Shown piece after piece: positions 55,201-64,000 of a stretch of 64,000 nt of DNA; the first letter of the stretch is position 1, and each line of letters starts with the position of its first letter. The notes beneath the pieces were generated by a model. It searched no databases. It was given only the letters and a program-made list of their open reading frames with translations, and had not been told where the DNA came from. The DNA comes from Bolinopsis microptera. Lineage: Eukaryota; Ctenophora; Tentaculata; Lobata; Bolinopsidae. Location: positions 186,001-250,000 of the forward strand of contig NC_087076.1 of NCBI RefSeq assembly GCF_026151205.1, written 5' to 3'. The translations under genes were made by a program, and so were the position numbers.

Positions 55201-58200
55201 AGACAACATTAAGACAACATTAAAGCAACAATAAGACAACAATAAGACAACAATAAGACAAGATTAAGACAACAAACACCGATAAGACAACAAAATAGGA
55301 TAAAATATTAAGACAACATTAAGACAACATTAAGACAACATTAAGACAACAAACTCAATTAAGACAACATTAAGACAACATTAAGACAACAAACTCATTT
55401 AAGACAACATTAAAACAACAAATTCTTTAAAACAACATTAAGACAACAAACTCGTTTAAGACTACATTAATGCAACATGTTTAGAATATGTAATATACGG
55501 CCGGGATTTCATTGCCGCAGTTAAAAAGGGTAGGATTATTACACACACAGATTTTTTCCGTTCACACCCTTTTGTAAAAAGGCAATAGTGAAAGGTTACG
55601 AATGGAGGTTTTTGCAGAAAAACGTGGATTTTGGAGATTGCAGTAGGTGGGTCTGAGTATGTCGTGTTCCTTGCTTCCGTTCGTTACCATGCAACGAAAA
55701 GGCCGCACGCGTGCGCGAGGATTGCTTGCGGAGATGTGATGTATAGATAGCCTTTGGTCAATGAATGCGCGGCGCGAGTGTATTTTAATGCGCGAAAAGT
55801 GGCATGCAACGTATGTATTGATGTGTACACTGTACACGAGTATAGTTTACTTTTGCTTACAGTTTTTTGCATTTGAATTGAATTTCAAATGTTTCCCCTA
55901 TTTAATGCATAACTTATCAATATTATTATTATGAGGTGAGCTGATTGGAGCTTATTCTTAAAGTTATAGTGAATGGAAATCTAGCGTCCGCCAAAACGAA
56001 ACAACGGGCGCAATTCTTGTTAAATTATCTGTTCAAATACTTTGGACTGCTAGTTAAAAGTCGGAAATTTAAATTGATGCTTAATTGGGGGGGGGGAGGA
56101 GGGGTCACTGGAGCTGCTGGAGGAGGGGTTACTGGAGCTGCGTGAGGAGATCACTTCTCCTGGATCGCATCATCACCATGGCTCACGTGACTTTAAATGA
56201 TATCTGGCTCACTCAACTTTTTACGATGCATCACATGTCAAATCACCTCAGATAATAATGTAACATCTTGTTAGCGATTCTCAGATCGCAGCTTGTAATT
56301 GTACAGTTCACGTCATGACCAGATCGGGTGGTATTAATGAGGGCCGTTGTTCGTGTTCTGCTCACGTGACAAATAATATAAATAGAGGCCATCAAACCAA
56401 CATTTTATCTAACGATACAACATGAACTCCCTTCCCTCCTACGAAGAGCTAAGACGCGGATCACTATCATCGGAAACGGAATGTCTACAGTACTGCTTAG
56501 ATATCGGAATGCTGCGACCTTTCCAAACTTGTGAAGAGTGCAACAACTTTATGACCTTGAAGAAATGCCCAACGAGCAAGTACACAGACGGCTACTGCTG
56601 GCAGTGTTCAGACACTTCTTCAGACATCGACCACTTCTGCTCAGTGAGAACCGGGAGTATCCTCCACAAACGCAAGCTACCCTTCTCCGTATTCCTCCAC
56701 ATCATCTGGCTGTTCTGCAACCGACTGAGCGTCTGCGACGTAGCACGGATCATAACCATCAGCACCGGCTGTGTACGGTCCATCTTCTCCTCGATCCGAA
56801 ATTGCATGCTTGAAGACCTGTTCGACAACGGTGCACGTAGAAAGATTGGTGGGGTCGGCTGTATAGTGGAGATTGACGAATCCAAATTCGGTAAACGAAA
56901 ATATAACAGAGGTCGACGTGTAGTCGGAAAATGGGTGCTGGGTGGGTTCTGTAGGACTACTGGCGAATGCTTCTTAGTGGAGTGTACCGGCAATCGACGC
57001 GATCACAACACCCTAATCACACTCATCAAGGAGCACGTTCTACCGGGTACAACTATTCTCACCGACAAGTGGAAAGGTTATAACGCCATGCAACACCACG
57101 GATTTCCTCATCAAGTTGTCAACCATAGTCGAGGATTTGTGGAACCGGTCACTGGTGTTCACACCAACAGCTGCGAAGGGATGTGGTTCCACGCTAAGAA
57201 CCACATGAGAAGAGGAACCGGTCGTACCCGAACGGATTCAGCAGCCATGACTGTATCCCTGTCAGAATTTATGTGGTGTAAGCGATACGGACTGACAAGA
57301 GACAACGCCTCCGTGAGGAAAGCCTTCAACCAAGATATCCCAGCCCTATTCAGAAGAATTTTTGATTAATTTATTGCTCTGTAAATTTGTATTACCTGAT
57401 AAATAATGAGACCTAATTATTTCATTTTCAGAGTTTAAGTCACAATTTCGTATTACTCTAACTCAGTTGATGAAGTAAAATATAATTTGACAAAGTAAAA
57501 TATATTCGAAGAAATAGTATTATACTGTTATACATAATTTGTTGTCTTAAACGAATTTGTTGCTTTAATGTTGCCTTAATGTTGCCTTAATGTTGTCTTA
57601 ATGTTGTCTTATCGTTTGTTGTCTTATTGGTGTTTGTTGCGTTAATGTTGTCTTAAAACATTCTAAGTATGGGGTTCAGTTCCTTAGGAAGTATCTTAAT
57701 GACTTAATTGACACCACTAAGCAGTTATTTCCCGCTGCAATTATAATTATCCAATGTTGTCTTCCTATTAAATGTTTATATTCCTACATAGCAAAGAATG
57801 TTCTAGATTTTAATAATCTACTTAAAGACTTATGCCTAAATAATAATTGCGTGTTCTTAGACTGTTTCTCAGTCTTTTTAACTCGAGACTTTAGATCATG
57901 TAATGAACTTCTATACCATGATTGGCTTCATCTCAACATGAGAGGAGTAGGTTTACTGTCCACTTCTCCACTTGGCTTAAGTTTTTTGTAAACGAACACA
58001 GTTTTGACAGGGTTGTAAATAATCTTCTGGGAATTTAAATCTTTGATCTTTTCTTTCATTTAATATTTTGATTAAGACGTTGCGCCTAAAATTAAAACTC
58101 AAACAAATCTCTGATTTAATCTTTTTCTAAATTTTATGCCTCCTATTTCAGGTACATTCGGTCACTGCCCATTTTCCCATATGTTAGACAATGAATCGTT

Positions 58201-61200
58201 TAGACTTAGAATAGGTCTTTTTGCATGCAAAAGGCCTCGTACACAGTCAAAAAATGCACATATACATATCAACACATTTATACCTAACAAAATTTACACA
58301 TTTAAGTCTCCATACACCCCACACATCAACTACAATTATCATAATCATATGTTTCTCTTCTATTCTCTCATCATGACTTACTTTCTCCCAATTCTTCTCT
58401 CCACGACTAGGTCCATGAACACCGTATTCCCCCTAGATTCTAATATTCATTCCTCTCTACTCCTTGACAGCCCACGTTATCTTATACCATTTCTTGCTTG
58501 CTCCCACATCAAACTTTTCTTTGTAATTATCTCCTCATGGTTTATAAGAAATGTTCTTCTCCCTGGTAAGATGAATAGAGTCAAGTATTCCAGCCGCCTC
58601 AGGCGTCTAGTCTCTTTATTCATTCTTTGGGTTTTCTCTCTTAACTTTCTTTTGATAACTCTTGTTAATCCTTCTATGCTTAATCCAGGTCCCAACTCCC
58701 TATCTGTACTCTACCAAAATGTCCAAGGTCTCATTCCTTTCAGTAACCTAAGCTCCTCCCATCCCCTTCTTGATGGTAATAAGATTTCCGAACTTCAATC
58801 CTTTGCTAACATAGAGCAGCCTGACATAATTGCCCTAAATGAGACTTGGCTCAAAAAATCTATTTCTAGCAACGAAATCTTTCCTTCTTCTCAATATGAA
58901 ATCTTCCGCAATGACCGCACGAGAAAGACTCATCCTCAAGATCCTAATAACCCTAAAAAGTTTAGGGAAAATGGAGGTGGTGTTCTTTTGGCTGTTCGGT
59001 CTGATCTCGACGCCACTACAACCCGACTACCAGTTAGCCTAGGTGCAGAAATGCTTGCCGTTAAAATTTCTTTTCCTAACAAAGAGAGTATTGTAATCTG
59101 TACTTGTTATAGAGTAGGAACTCTTGGGTTACCTAATCATGATGTCATAGTTAGTTATATTCGCAAGCTAGTTTCCAAAAAGAATCCCCCTAAAATCTAT
59201 GTTATTGGTGATTTTAATCTCCCCCATACAGATTGGCTATCTTCATCCAGTACCGTACCTATTGAGCAATCCTTCATAGATTCTTTCAGTGATCTTTCTC
59301 TCTCCCAGTTGATCACATCACCCACCCATAAAAGTGGTAATATACATTAGACATTCTTCTCAGTAATTATGATAACACAATCGATAACTTGAATGTCTGT
59401 GATCCTCATTCCGTGTGCAAATCTGATCATTTTCCTGTCACTTTTTCAATTAAAAGCTCCTTTTCCCGTAAGAAAACTCCTAAACGTAAAATCTATAATT
59501 TTAAGAAAGCAAACTGGGACATGATTAATCGTGAATTATGCTCGATTAATTGGCAAGTCCTAGAATGCCTAGATCCTGATTCGTCTTGGAAGTTAGTTAA
59601 AGACTGCATTATGAATTTAGTTGATATACATATTCCTAAAGTAATTATTAAATCAGAGTTCCAACCCCCGTGGTTCGATAGTGAATTTTTTTCTTCATGC
59701 CGTAAAAAAGATAGACTCAGAGCTAAATTTAAAATTTCTGGTTCTATTTCTGATGAGTTAAAGTTTGTTACTAGCCGTAAAGATTTTAAGAGGCTCTCAT
59801 CAGCCAAAATAAGAGATAATCTTTTTAATAGTGATGATCCAGCGCTTATAACTAAGAAGTTTTGGTCACATGTTAAGTATAAATCTAACTCCTGCCGTAT
59901 TCCTAATTGTGTTAGTTATTCTGGACAGCTTCGGTTCAATCCCAAAGATCAAGCTGAACTTTTCAATTCTTTCTTTTTTAACCAGTTTTCGGATCCTTCA
60001 CTTTATGACACTGACATCTCCTATGTCAATGATGTTGATTTTGATATTGACTTCGATCATCGGGATGTTCGTAAGCTTCTTTCAAATATTAATTCAAATA
60101 AAGCCCAGGGACCAGATGGCATACACGGTAAAATTCTAAAAAATTGTTCCGTAGGTTTAGCTTACCCTCTAACATGCATTTTTCGTGGATCCTACAACAG
60201 CGGCTACATTCCACAAGAATGGAAACTTGCAAATGTTGTCCCAATATTTAAGAAAGGTAAGAAAAGTGAGGTTGAAAACTATAGACCAATATCCCTTACT
60301 TGTTTAGTCATGAAAGTTTTTGAGCGCATTGTTAAACGTAAACTGCTTTCTTTGACAAGTACCCTTCTTGATCCCAGGCAGCATGGTTTTCTAGAGCACA
60401 AGTCATGCACAACCAATATGGTTGATTTTTGTGATAGCCTGGCATTGTCTCTTAACGAAAACATTATCAATCATGTTGTGTATTTTGATTTTGCTAAGGC
60501 ATTTGATTCTGTAAATCATGATATCCTTCTTCATAAGCTAAAGACCTTATATAACATTGATGGTACACTTCTCAAATTTCTTACCAATTACCTTCAAGGC
60601 CGTTACCAAAGAGTGGTTATTGGTAATGAGATGTCATCTACCCTCTCAGTTAATTCTGGTGTCCCCCAGGGCTCTATCCTTGGTCCCTTACTTTTTGTAT
60701 TGTTTATCAATGATATTCCTCTTGGCCTTTCGGATAATACTGATATTGTTTTGTATGCCGATGATACAAAAATCTGGCGTAAAATACATTCATCTTCTGA
60801 TAATACCAATTTACAAATGGATATAGACTATCTCTCTGACTGGGCACTTAGAAACAAAATGCGATTCCATCCAGCAAAATGTAAAGTGCTTATTGTTTCA
60901 GGAAAACCATCTTTATCTCCTCCATTCGCATATAATCTTGATGGCTCTCCTCTTGTGTATGTAGAGTTAGAAAAAGATCTTGGAGTCGATGTTACTCCTA
61001 AGCTAAGTTGGAATAGTCAGTGCGACAGAATTTATACTAAGGCCTGCCAACAACTTGGTATGGTCAGAAGAGATGGCCATATTGTCATTGATCTGAAACG
61101 TCGCCGGGCGCTTTACCTCTCCCTAGTTCGTAGCCAATTCGAAAATTGTTCCATAATCTGGCGCCCTTGTAATAAATCACTTAGTGATAAATTAGAAAGT

Positions 61201-62278
61201 CTCCAAAAGAGAGCTATTAAATGGATTCTGTCTGAAGAGGGCCGCAGTTATCCACCTGAGCAATATGTCAAAAAGTGCAAGCTTGTCGACATTCTCCCTT
61301 TGTCTCAAAAGTTTGACTTGAATGATCTTATTTTTTTCCACAAAGTTCTGAACAATTTAATTCCTGTATCGCTGCCTCACTATCTCACTTTATATCAGGG
61401 CACTTCTCGACTAAGACGTTGCCACCTCGACAGTCTGTCTATTGTGTCATCAATTTTACCTAAGTTAAGTCAGAATTCACACACCTTATGTACCTCAAAT
61501 AGCCCACTGGCAAAGTCATTTTTCTACAGAACTCATATACTGTGGAATGGACTCCCTTTACAGGTAAGACAGATTGTGTCTACTAGTGTTTTCAAAGCTG
61601 AGGTCACTAAGCATCTATGGAAATGTTTATTGGATAGTGAAACAACAGCCTAGCCTAGTTTCTTTGCTCCCCATATTATTATTATTTTTGTTTTATTAAC
61701 TTTTATCTACCTTCCTATACTTTCAACATCATATCACACTTCACCCGCACACCTCACACATTAATGACCATATCAGACCTGTATCTTATGTATCTGGAAT
61801 TTGACGTATTGAAATACCAATTTTGACTATATATCCACAGTTATTCACCATGGATTTGTTTGTTATTAAATAGTTTTTCATAAATTTTTGGATTTAGATT
61901 GATTCGATGTAATGGGTCCAAGTTACTGCGGACATAGTTCACTATGTGTTTACCGTGTTTGGGTGCCCATCATATTTTACAGATGGGGGCGATATTTTGA
62001 ACGATTCTATTTTATATTCATCTATTGCTGTACTCTGTAAAATTTGAAAAGTATTTAATAAAAAAAATGTTGTCTTATTGGTGTCTTAATGTTGTCTTAT
62101 TTTTGTGTTAATGTGTCTTATTGGTGTCTTAATGTTGTCTTATTGTTGTCTTAATGTGTCTTAATGTTGTCTTAATGTCCCATCGGTGTTCGTTCTAGTT
62201 GCCATTAAAGTATATTAAAATGTAGGATTTTTTCCGATTTTGACCCGGGGATATACTTTAATATACTTTAATATGTTT

Positions 62279-62314
<36 letters not shown>

Positions 62315-64000
62315 TTGCGAAACTGATTCCGGTCAAAACAATATAATTCAATTGGCTTAAAATATTTTTGCGTGAAATTATCAGAAACAATGTAGAATCG
62401 GTAGCCCAGGTGGTTGCAATTATACATGATGATTGACACGACTTGAGCTTCGTATATTCTGAGCTTGCGATCAAGTGATATCTTAGACTGATATCTAACA
62501 CAACAAATTAACCAAAAAGTAAAAACCGACCCTTCGATGTGAAAAATTACAGCTCGCAAATGGAGTTGAAAACGAATTTTAACAGGGTTATAGAAAAAGG
62601 ATATAATGCACTATGCAGCTATTAAATCATGTTTACAATTTTGATTAAGGCTGTTTGTTTTTCTTAATTAACGTTGTATTGGAGGAGAGATAGTTTGACT
62701 GTGTCGTTGTAACTATGGTAACTAGTAGTGTCGTTGCGTAGAAACATCATAAGATTGCAAGAGCGCGAGCAAGCACAGATAATCAATGCGCACTTTTATG
62801 TTTTATGAAACATCAATCGTCATGACTACTGACTAGCTCACATTTACGCTCATGCTATGACTAATATCTATTCATAACTTTGGTTTTTTTATAAAACTTT
62901 TAAAACTTTTTCATAACTTTTAATTTTTAATATTCGCAACAAAAGATCTAACCTGTTTGTAAGAATGAAGAGTTGTTTATTCTCCCTCCTCAACATGACC
63001 AGCATATCTACCAGCTTAGGGTTTGGCTCTATATATTCCTCTATATTACGCATGATATGTGAGTGTAGCGTGCCGTGCACGTGCAACTCTGATGTAACAT
63101 TCTTGATGTCTTCATAGACTAGGACGGGGTGGGGTGTGCTCTGAGTGGACTGCAGGTAGTCTAGTACTGAGCACCACGCGTATAGTTCTGGTATTTGAAA
63201 TAAGTCCACTATTTGACGGAATCTCTTAGAGTCGCCCTGTAATTTAATCAGGTGTCGTGGTAGCAGATTAATTTCACACAGCACTCACAGCAAATAAGAA
63301 AATTATGATTTTCATTGTCATTTTGAATCAACGTGCATACTGCATAACAATTATAAGTACTCACCCCAGGAAAAAAGAGTCTCATGCCTGGGTACATGTC
63401 TTGTATCTCCTTCTCAGTCAACTTCCTAAAACACTGGTACACTGAATCTGGAGCAATCCTATGGTATGCATCCACCTGGAGGATAATCGTGATGAAGAAC
63501 ACTGCTGACTAGTGTTCGCAACAGCTCATTTAATTAATCAGATATTAGAATTTAGAAGAAAACCAATTTCTTGTCTTAACCGTTATTTATAAACACCTTT
63601 TCAAGACATCTGAGAAGGTAAGACTTTAAAGTGAGTGAACTTACTTTCATAAAAACTCCAGTCAGTATATCGAAGTGGACACCTCTTGCCAAAAAATCAG
63701 GGTTGTAATTTAACTGTGATATTTCCTGGAAAAGTACATTGTATTCCCGCATTTCACCATGTGAATTTTTATGTGAACAGGTTAGATACAGATTATAAAA
63801 ATGGAAGTGATTATATTTTTATTATATTTTGTTCTTCTTCTACAACAGACTCTTAATCACAGCACAATAAATACTGCAAGATGCCCATCTTAAAACGTTA
63901 TTTTAGACACTTACGGGAGGGTAATGTCTAGAAGAAACAAGACCTTCTATGATCATGTTGAAGATTGTACCCTCCAGTGCTCCATTGTATGGAGCTAATG
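49060..64000 (-). CDS. NT5DC2/3-like HAD-family 5'-nucleotidase gene, 3' part (gene span)
   Basis: Host gene entering from the right edge. Exons: 63915-64000 (partial), 63645-63725, 63365-63475, 62953-63236, 54094-54275, 52991-53125, 52675-52847 and 49060-49267. All junctions are GT-AG and phases agree throughout (0, 0, 0, 2, 1, 1, 0). Landmarks of cytosolic 5'-nucleotidase domain proteins: FNMIIEGLVSSRHYP, FLARGVHFDILTG, LFILTNS, FDVVICQSMKPKFF, GEVYCEGN, ILYFGDQMYADLAE, HTGAIIRELEKEIELLN and FYRRLSRFAEIYTSNL. The N-terminal DxD catalytic loop lies outside the window. Family members are HAD-fold hydrolases, often mitochondrial or cytosolic, with poorly defined substrates. The final codons are not settled: after ISGNS the donor CAG|GTATGTT leads to no exon I can prove. 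The 8.7-kb intron at 54276-62952 holds a Merlin transposon. Confidence 0.9.
49248..49387 (-). repeat. 73-bp duplication of exon start and acceptor
   Basis: 49248-49320 and 49321-49387 match over about 67 bases. The unit contains the first 20 bases of the exon, the acceptor TATACAG|GTCC and about 40 bases of intron, so two acceptors now stand in line. Confidence 0.9.
49382..49424. repeat. mini hairpin with hAT-like ends
   Basis: CAGTGGCGTAACTAG and its inverse TTCGTTACGCCACTAG, ten bases apart. CAGTGGCGTAAC also starts the block at 33463. A residual element of about 42 bp. Confidence 0.7.
49425..50035. other. intronic DNA of the NT5DC gene; small ORF
   Basis: A plus-strand frame from 49898 (MNEEGVSNSARQAKKVSSF onward) runs to the insertion at 50047 and would have continued at 51915-52026 before the foldback element inserted, giving a frame of about 85-90 codons. 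No homology recognised; function not assigned. Confidence 0.35.
50036..51914. mobile_element. 1857-bp long-arm foldback element, 11-bp target duplication
   Basis: CCCTCTGTAAC at 50036-50046 and 51904-51914 flanks an element (50047-51903) whose left part (50057-50700) is repeated inverted on the right (51040-51895). Arms are built of tandem AGGACTNTAGAGCGGTGG-like units. Inner blocks (GGGTCATGGAGAGTCATGGAG and GCGCCTACTAAGG) recur in both orientations, so smaller palindromes are nested within. A 9-11 bp duplication with long complex arms fits Mutator-like or foldback elements. No transposase. Confidence 0.8.
52094..52690 (-). repeat. 15-bp array carrying a 5' splice site, about 38 copies
   Basis: Unit (minus strand) AGAGAGGAAACAG|GT. 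The first unit is the end of the NT5DC exon at 52675; each following unit repeats the CAG|GTAGAG donor. From 52675 down to about 52535 the units stay in the exon frame as repeats of R-K-Q-V-E with a few A for V. A 2-base loss near 52535 shifts the rest. A few units carry substitutions (CTGCC, TACCTC). Confidence 0.9.
52675..52847 (-). CDS. NT5DC exon ending in the 15-bp array
   Basis: Acceptor TTTACCAG|GAGC; encodes AIIRELEKEIELLN, a helical segment and DLWCIERKQ. The nearest donor is CAG|GTAGGG at 52675/52674. The next exon joins in phase 0 from any unshifted donor in the array. Confidence 0.88.
52991..53125 (-). CDS. NT5DC exon beginning in the 36-bp array
   Basis: Minimal exon from the innermost acceptor TTTCTCAG|GTGAGG. 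Encodes GEVYCEGNVRDLHRLTGWQP and ILYFGDQMYADLAEPV, the conserved HAD motif IV region of the family. Donor ACAG|GTGATC. 45 codons, phase 1 on both sides. Confidence 0.9.
53099..53990 (-). repeat. 36-bp array carrying a 3' splice site, 24 exact-register copies
   Basis: CCTGAG (the inverse of CTCAGG) recurs every 36 bases from 53125 to 53953, 24 copies without one insertion or deletion. A degenerate extra half unit lies at 53975-53990. Minus-strand unit: ACCTTTCTCAG|GTGAGGTATAC and so on; it includes a pyrimidine tract, the AG acceptor and a strong GTGAGG donor-like sequence. In the NT5DC frame each unit reads VPFSGEVYCEGN (or I for V) and is open throughout. Confidence 0.95.
54094..54275 (-). 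CDS. NT5DC exon
   Basis: Acceptor CCATTTTCAG|TCCG. Encodes SPYEFLNVGMKHIMGENW and FDVVICQSMKPKFFEDKYR, matching the family pattern after the ITNS motif. Donor GGAAG|GTTCGT is weak but gives the right phase (1). Confidence 0.88.
54385..54500. repeat. left end of a G-run-terminated element
   Basis: 28-base G run (54385-54412), then CCAACCATATTAAAGTATAT and TTTTGACCCGGGGATATACT. The inverse stands at 62204-62311 ending in a 30-base C run. Flanks CAATTT|G-run and C-run|CAATTT suggest a short target duplication. The Merlin element inserted into the right inverted repeat of this element or a duplicate of it. Confidence 0.6.
54501..54995. other. interior of the G-run element
   Basis: About 500 bases, non-coding, AT-rich. 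TTGGGCAAAAGCG / TTTGGACAAAAGCG is duplicated near 54793-54825. Nothing else recognised. Confidence 0.4.
55020..55480 (+). repeat. left subterminal repeat of the Merlin element
   Basis: More than 25 units of A(C/A)A(T/A)(T/A)AAGACA, with variants such as CAACAATAAGACA and AACTCATTTAAGACA. The inverse (TGTTGTCTTAATG) fills the other end. Arrays of this kind often hold transposase binding sites; here that is inference. Confidence 0.9.
56377..56385 (+). promoter_or_regulatory. TATA box of the Merlin transposase gene
   Basis: TATAAATAG 37 bases before the ATG at 56422, in an otherwise unremarkable leader. Position fits a core promoter with a very short 5' leader. Confidence 0.5.
56422..57369 (+). 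CDS. Merlin (ISXO2/IS1016-like) DDE transposase, apparently intact
   Basis: 315 residues without stops or shifts. A zinc ribbon (CEEC at 37-40, CWQC at 59-62) precedes a helical DNA-binding segment, then the DDE domain: D152 in VEIDESKFGKRKY, D215 in TILTDKWKGY and E252 in HTNSCEGMWFHAKNHMRRG, the signature of ISXO2-type transposases that in animals are called Merlin. It cuts and rejoins the terminal repeats of this element. GC content and codon use are richer than in the neighbouring LINE. Complete ends, target duplication and an open transposase suggest recent activity; the nested LINE (outside the gene) would not destroy the protein but would lengthen the element to 7.2 kb. Confidence 0.93.
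   Translation: MNSLPSYEELRRGSLSSETECLQYCLDIGMLRPFQTCEECNNFMTLKKCPTSKYTDGYCWQCSDTSSDIDHFCSVRTGSILHKRKLPFSVFLHIIWLFCNRLSVCDVARIITISTGCVRSIFSSIRNCMLEDLFDNGARRKIGGVGCIVEIDESKFGKRKYNRGRRVVGKWVLGGFCRTTGECFLVECTGNRRDHNTLITLIKEHVLPGTTILTDKWKGYNAMQHHGFPHQVVNHSRGFVEPVTGVHTNSCEGMWFHAKNHMRRGTGRTRTDSAAMTVSLSEFMWCKRYGLTRDNASVRKAFNQDIPALFRRIFD
57668..57994 (+). pseudogene. C-terminal SGNH esterase part of LINE ORF1
   Basis: Open frame from the truncation point to a TAA: FLRKYLNDLIDTTKQLFPA, IIIIQCCLPIKC, then LDCFSVFL and the D-x-x-H box HDWLHLNMRGVGLLS. The same fold as the end of ORF1 at 14652, but a different element family. No AlkB part is present here because of truncation. Confidence 0.7.
58136..61653 (+). 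pseudogene. LINE ORF2: endonuclease and reverse transcriptase, one frameshift
   Basis: 58136-59350 has an unusual hydrophobic N-terminal region of about 170 residues (several membrane-like stretches), the sequence MLNPGPNSLSVLYQNVQGL leading into an APE-type endonuclease (ALNETWL, GGGVLLAVRS, VIGDFNLPHTDW). One base appears missing near 59345, so the endonuclease end (SDHFPVTFSIKS) and the reverse transcriptase lie in the frame 59389-61653: VENYRPISLTCLVMKVFERI, YFDFAKAFDSVNHDILL, SGVPQGSILGPLLFVLFIND and active site VLYADDTKIW. The thumb and C-terminus are complete. Only the single shift disables it. Confidence 0.9.
62204..62311. repeat. right end of the G-run-terminated element
   Basis: TATATTAAAATGTAGGATTT, GACCCGGGGATATACTTTAA, then TGTTTGGG and a 30-base C run (62282-62311). 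Inverse of the tip at 54385, and also a direct copy of the 54420-54490 segment because the TATATTAAA blocks are themselves inverted. Confidence 0.6.
62400..62505 (-). pseudogene. RTE-like LINE relic
   Basis: A minus-strand fragment reading RYQSKISLDRKLRIYEAQVV and SIIMYNCNHL, the same C-terminal block as in 39242-42536 and 1148-2269. About 35 codons only. Confidence 0.7.
62953..63236 (-). CDS. NT5DC exon
   Basis: Acceptor AAATTACAG|GGCG; encodes DSKRFRQIVDLFQIPELY, VYEDIKNVTSELHVHGTL and ENKQLFILTN, with the HAD motif II-type LTN(S) completed by the next exon. Donor AACAG|GTTAGA, phase 2. Confidence 0.92.
63365..63475 (-). CDS. NT5DC exon
   Basis: Acceptor ATCCTCCAG|GTGG, donor CCTGGG|GTGAGT. 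Encodes VDAYHRIAPDSVYQCFRKLT and the following 17 residues; corresponds to the MKIDAFHYIQLG region of vertebrate family members. Confidence 0.9.
63645..63725 (-). CDS. NT5DC exon
   Basis: 27 codons between TTTTCCAG and GTAAGT: EISQLNYNPDFLARGVHF then DILTGVFMK, matching the YDPNFAIRGLHYD block of the family. Confidence 0.92.
63915..64000 (-). CDS. NT5DC exon, cut by the window edge
   Basis: Encodes APYNGALEGTIFNMII and EGLVSSRHYPP, then donor GTAAGT. The rest of the exon and the catalytic N-terminus are beyond 64000. Confidence 0.85.

Larger units (their letters stand above)
57656..62066 (+). mobile_element. 5'-truncated CR1/L2-like LINE nested in the Merlin element
   Basis: ATGTTGTCTTA flanks both sides (57645-57655 and 62067-62077), an 11-bp target duplication within the Merlin subterminal repeat. 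Content: end of ORF1 (esterase), ORF2 in two frames, a 400-base 3' region and an A-rich end (TTTAATAAAAAAA). 30691-30885 is a relic of the same 3' region. Confidence 0.85.
54996..62211 (+). mobile_element. complete Merlin-type DNA transposon with nested LINE
   Basis: Eight-base target duplication ATTAAAGT (54996-55003 and 62204-62211). Terminal inverted repeats start GGCAACT(T/A)G(T/A)ACGAAC and continue through ACCGATGGGACATTAAGACA (left 55004, right inverse ending 62203); about 36 bases, two mismatches near the tip. Subterminal arrays of ACATTAAGACA units lie at both sides (55024-55480; inverse at 57540-57660 and 62067-62180). It encodes an ISXO2/Merlin-type transposase at 56422-57369. An 8-bp duplication is as known for Merlin. 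Without the 4.4-kb LINE it is about 2.8 kb. Confidence 0.92.

Overview
The window looks like invertebrate animal DNA. It has GT-AG introns, animal-type host genes, and a dense load of non-LTR retrotransposons, foldback/MITE elements and a Merlin DNA transposon. I cannot fix the species; an AT-rich non-bilaterian or other marine invertebrate would fit. Three host genes are visible. (1) An intact, intronless PP2A B56 regulatory subunit lies on the minus strand at 4953-6353. (2) A coiled-coil protein gene on the plus strand has its last exons at 35989-36143, 46317-46484, 46581-46634 and 48131-48197. (3) An NT5DC2/3-like HAD-family 5'-nucleotidase gene on the minus strand enters from the right edge; seven complete exons and one partial exon run from 64000 down to 49060, and all exon phases agree.

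Layout. 0-7.9 kb: an RTE-like LINE fragment, a mariner-type MITE, TTAA-flanked foldback elements and the B56 gene. 7.98-19.5 kb: an LTR element with two colinear 781-bp repeats around a decayed interior (two unrelated gag remnants and a copia-like protease). Its protease is split by a CR1/L2-like LINE whose ORF1 carries an AlkB-type dioxygenase domain and an SGNH esterase domain. 20-23.4 kb: two adjacent LINE copies with a C-terminal zinc knuckle and restriction-like endonuclease. 26.2-29.7 kb: another LINE. 33.5-35.7 kb: homopolymer-rich sequence that is probably unreliable. 36-48 kb: the coiled-coil gene, with LINEs in its 10-kb intron. 48-64 kb: the NT5DC gene. One of its introns holds a complete 7.2-kb Merlin transposon (8-bp target duplication, apparently intact transposase), itself invaded by a CR1/L2-like LINE.

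The most unusual pattern is in the host genes. At four exon-intron boundaries the DNA is tandemly duplicated so that the splice site is copied each time. The clearest case is a 36-bp unit repeated 24 times in perfect register at an NT5DC acceptor. A 15-bp unit repeated about 38 times sits at an NT5DC donor, a 41-bp unit repeated five times at the coiled-coil gene donor, and a 73-bp duplication at the last NT5DC acceptor. In the first two, each unit contains AG|GT in the same codon phase, so any rung could be used without breaking the frame over much or all of the array. The second standout is the AlkB plus esterase LINE ORF1.
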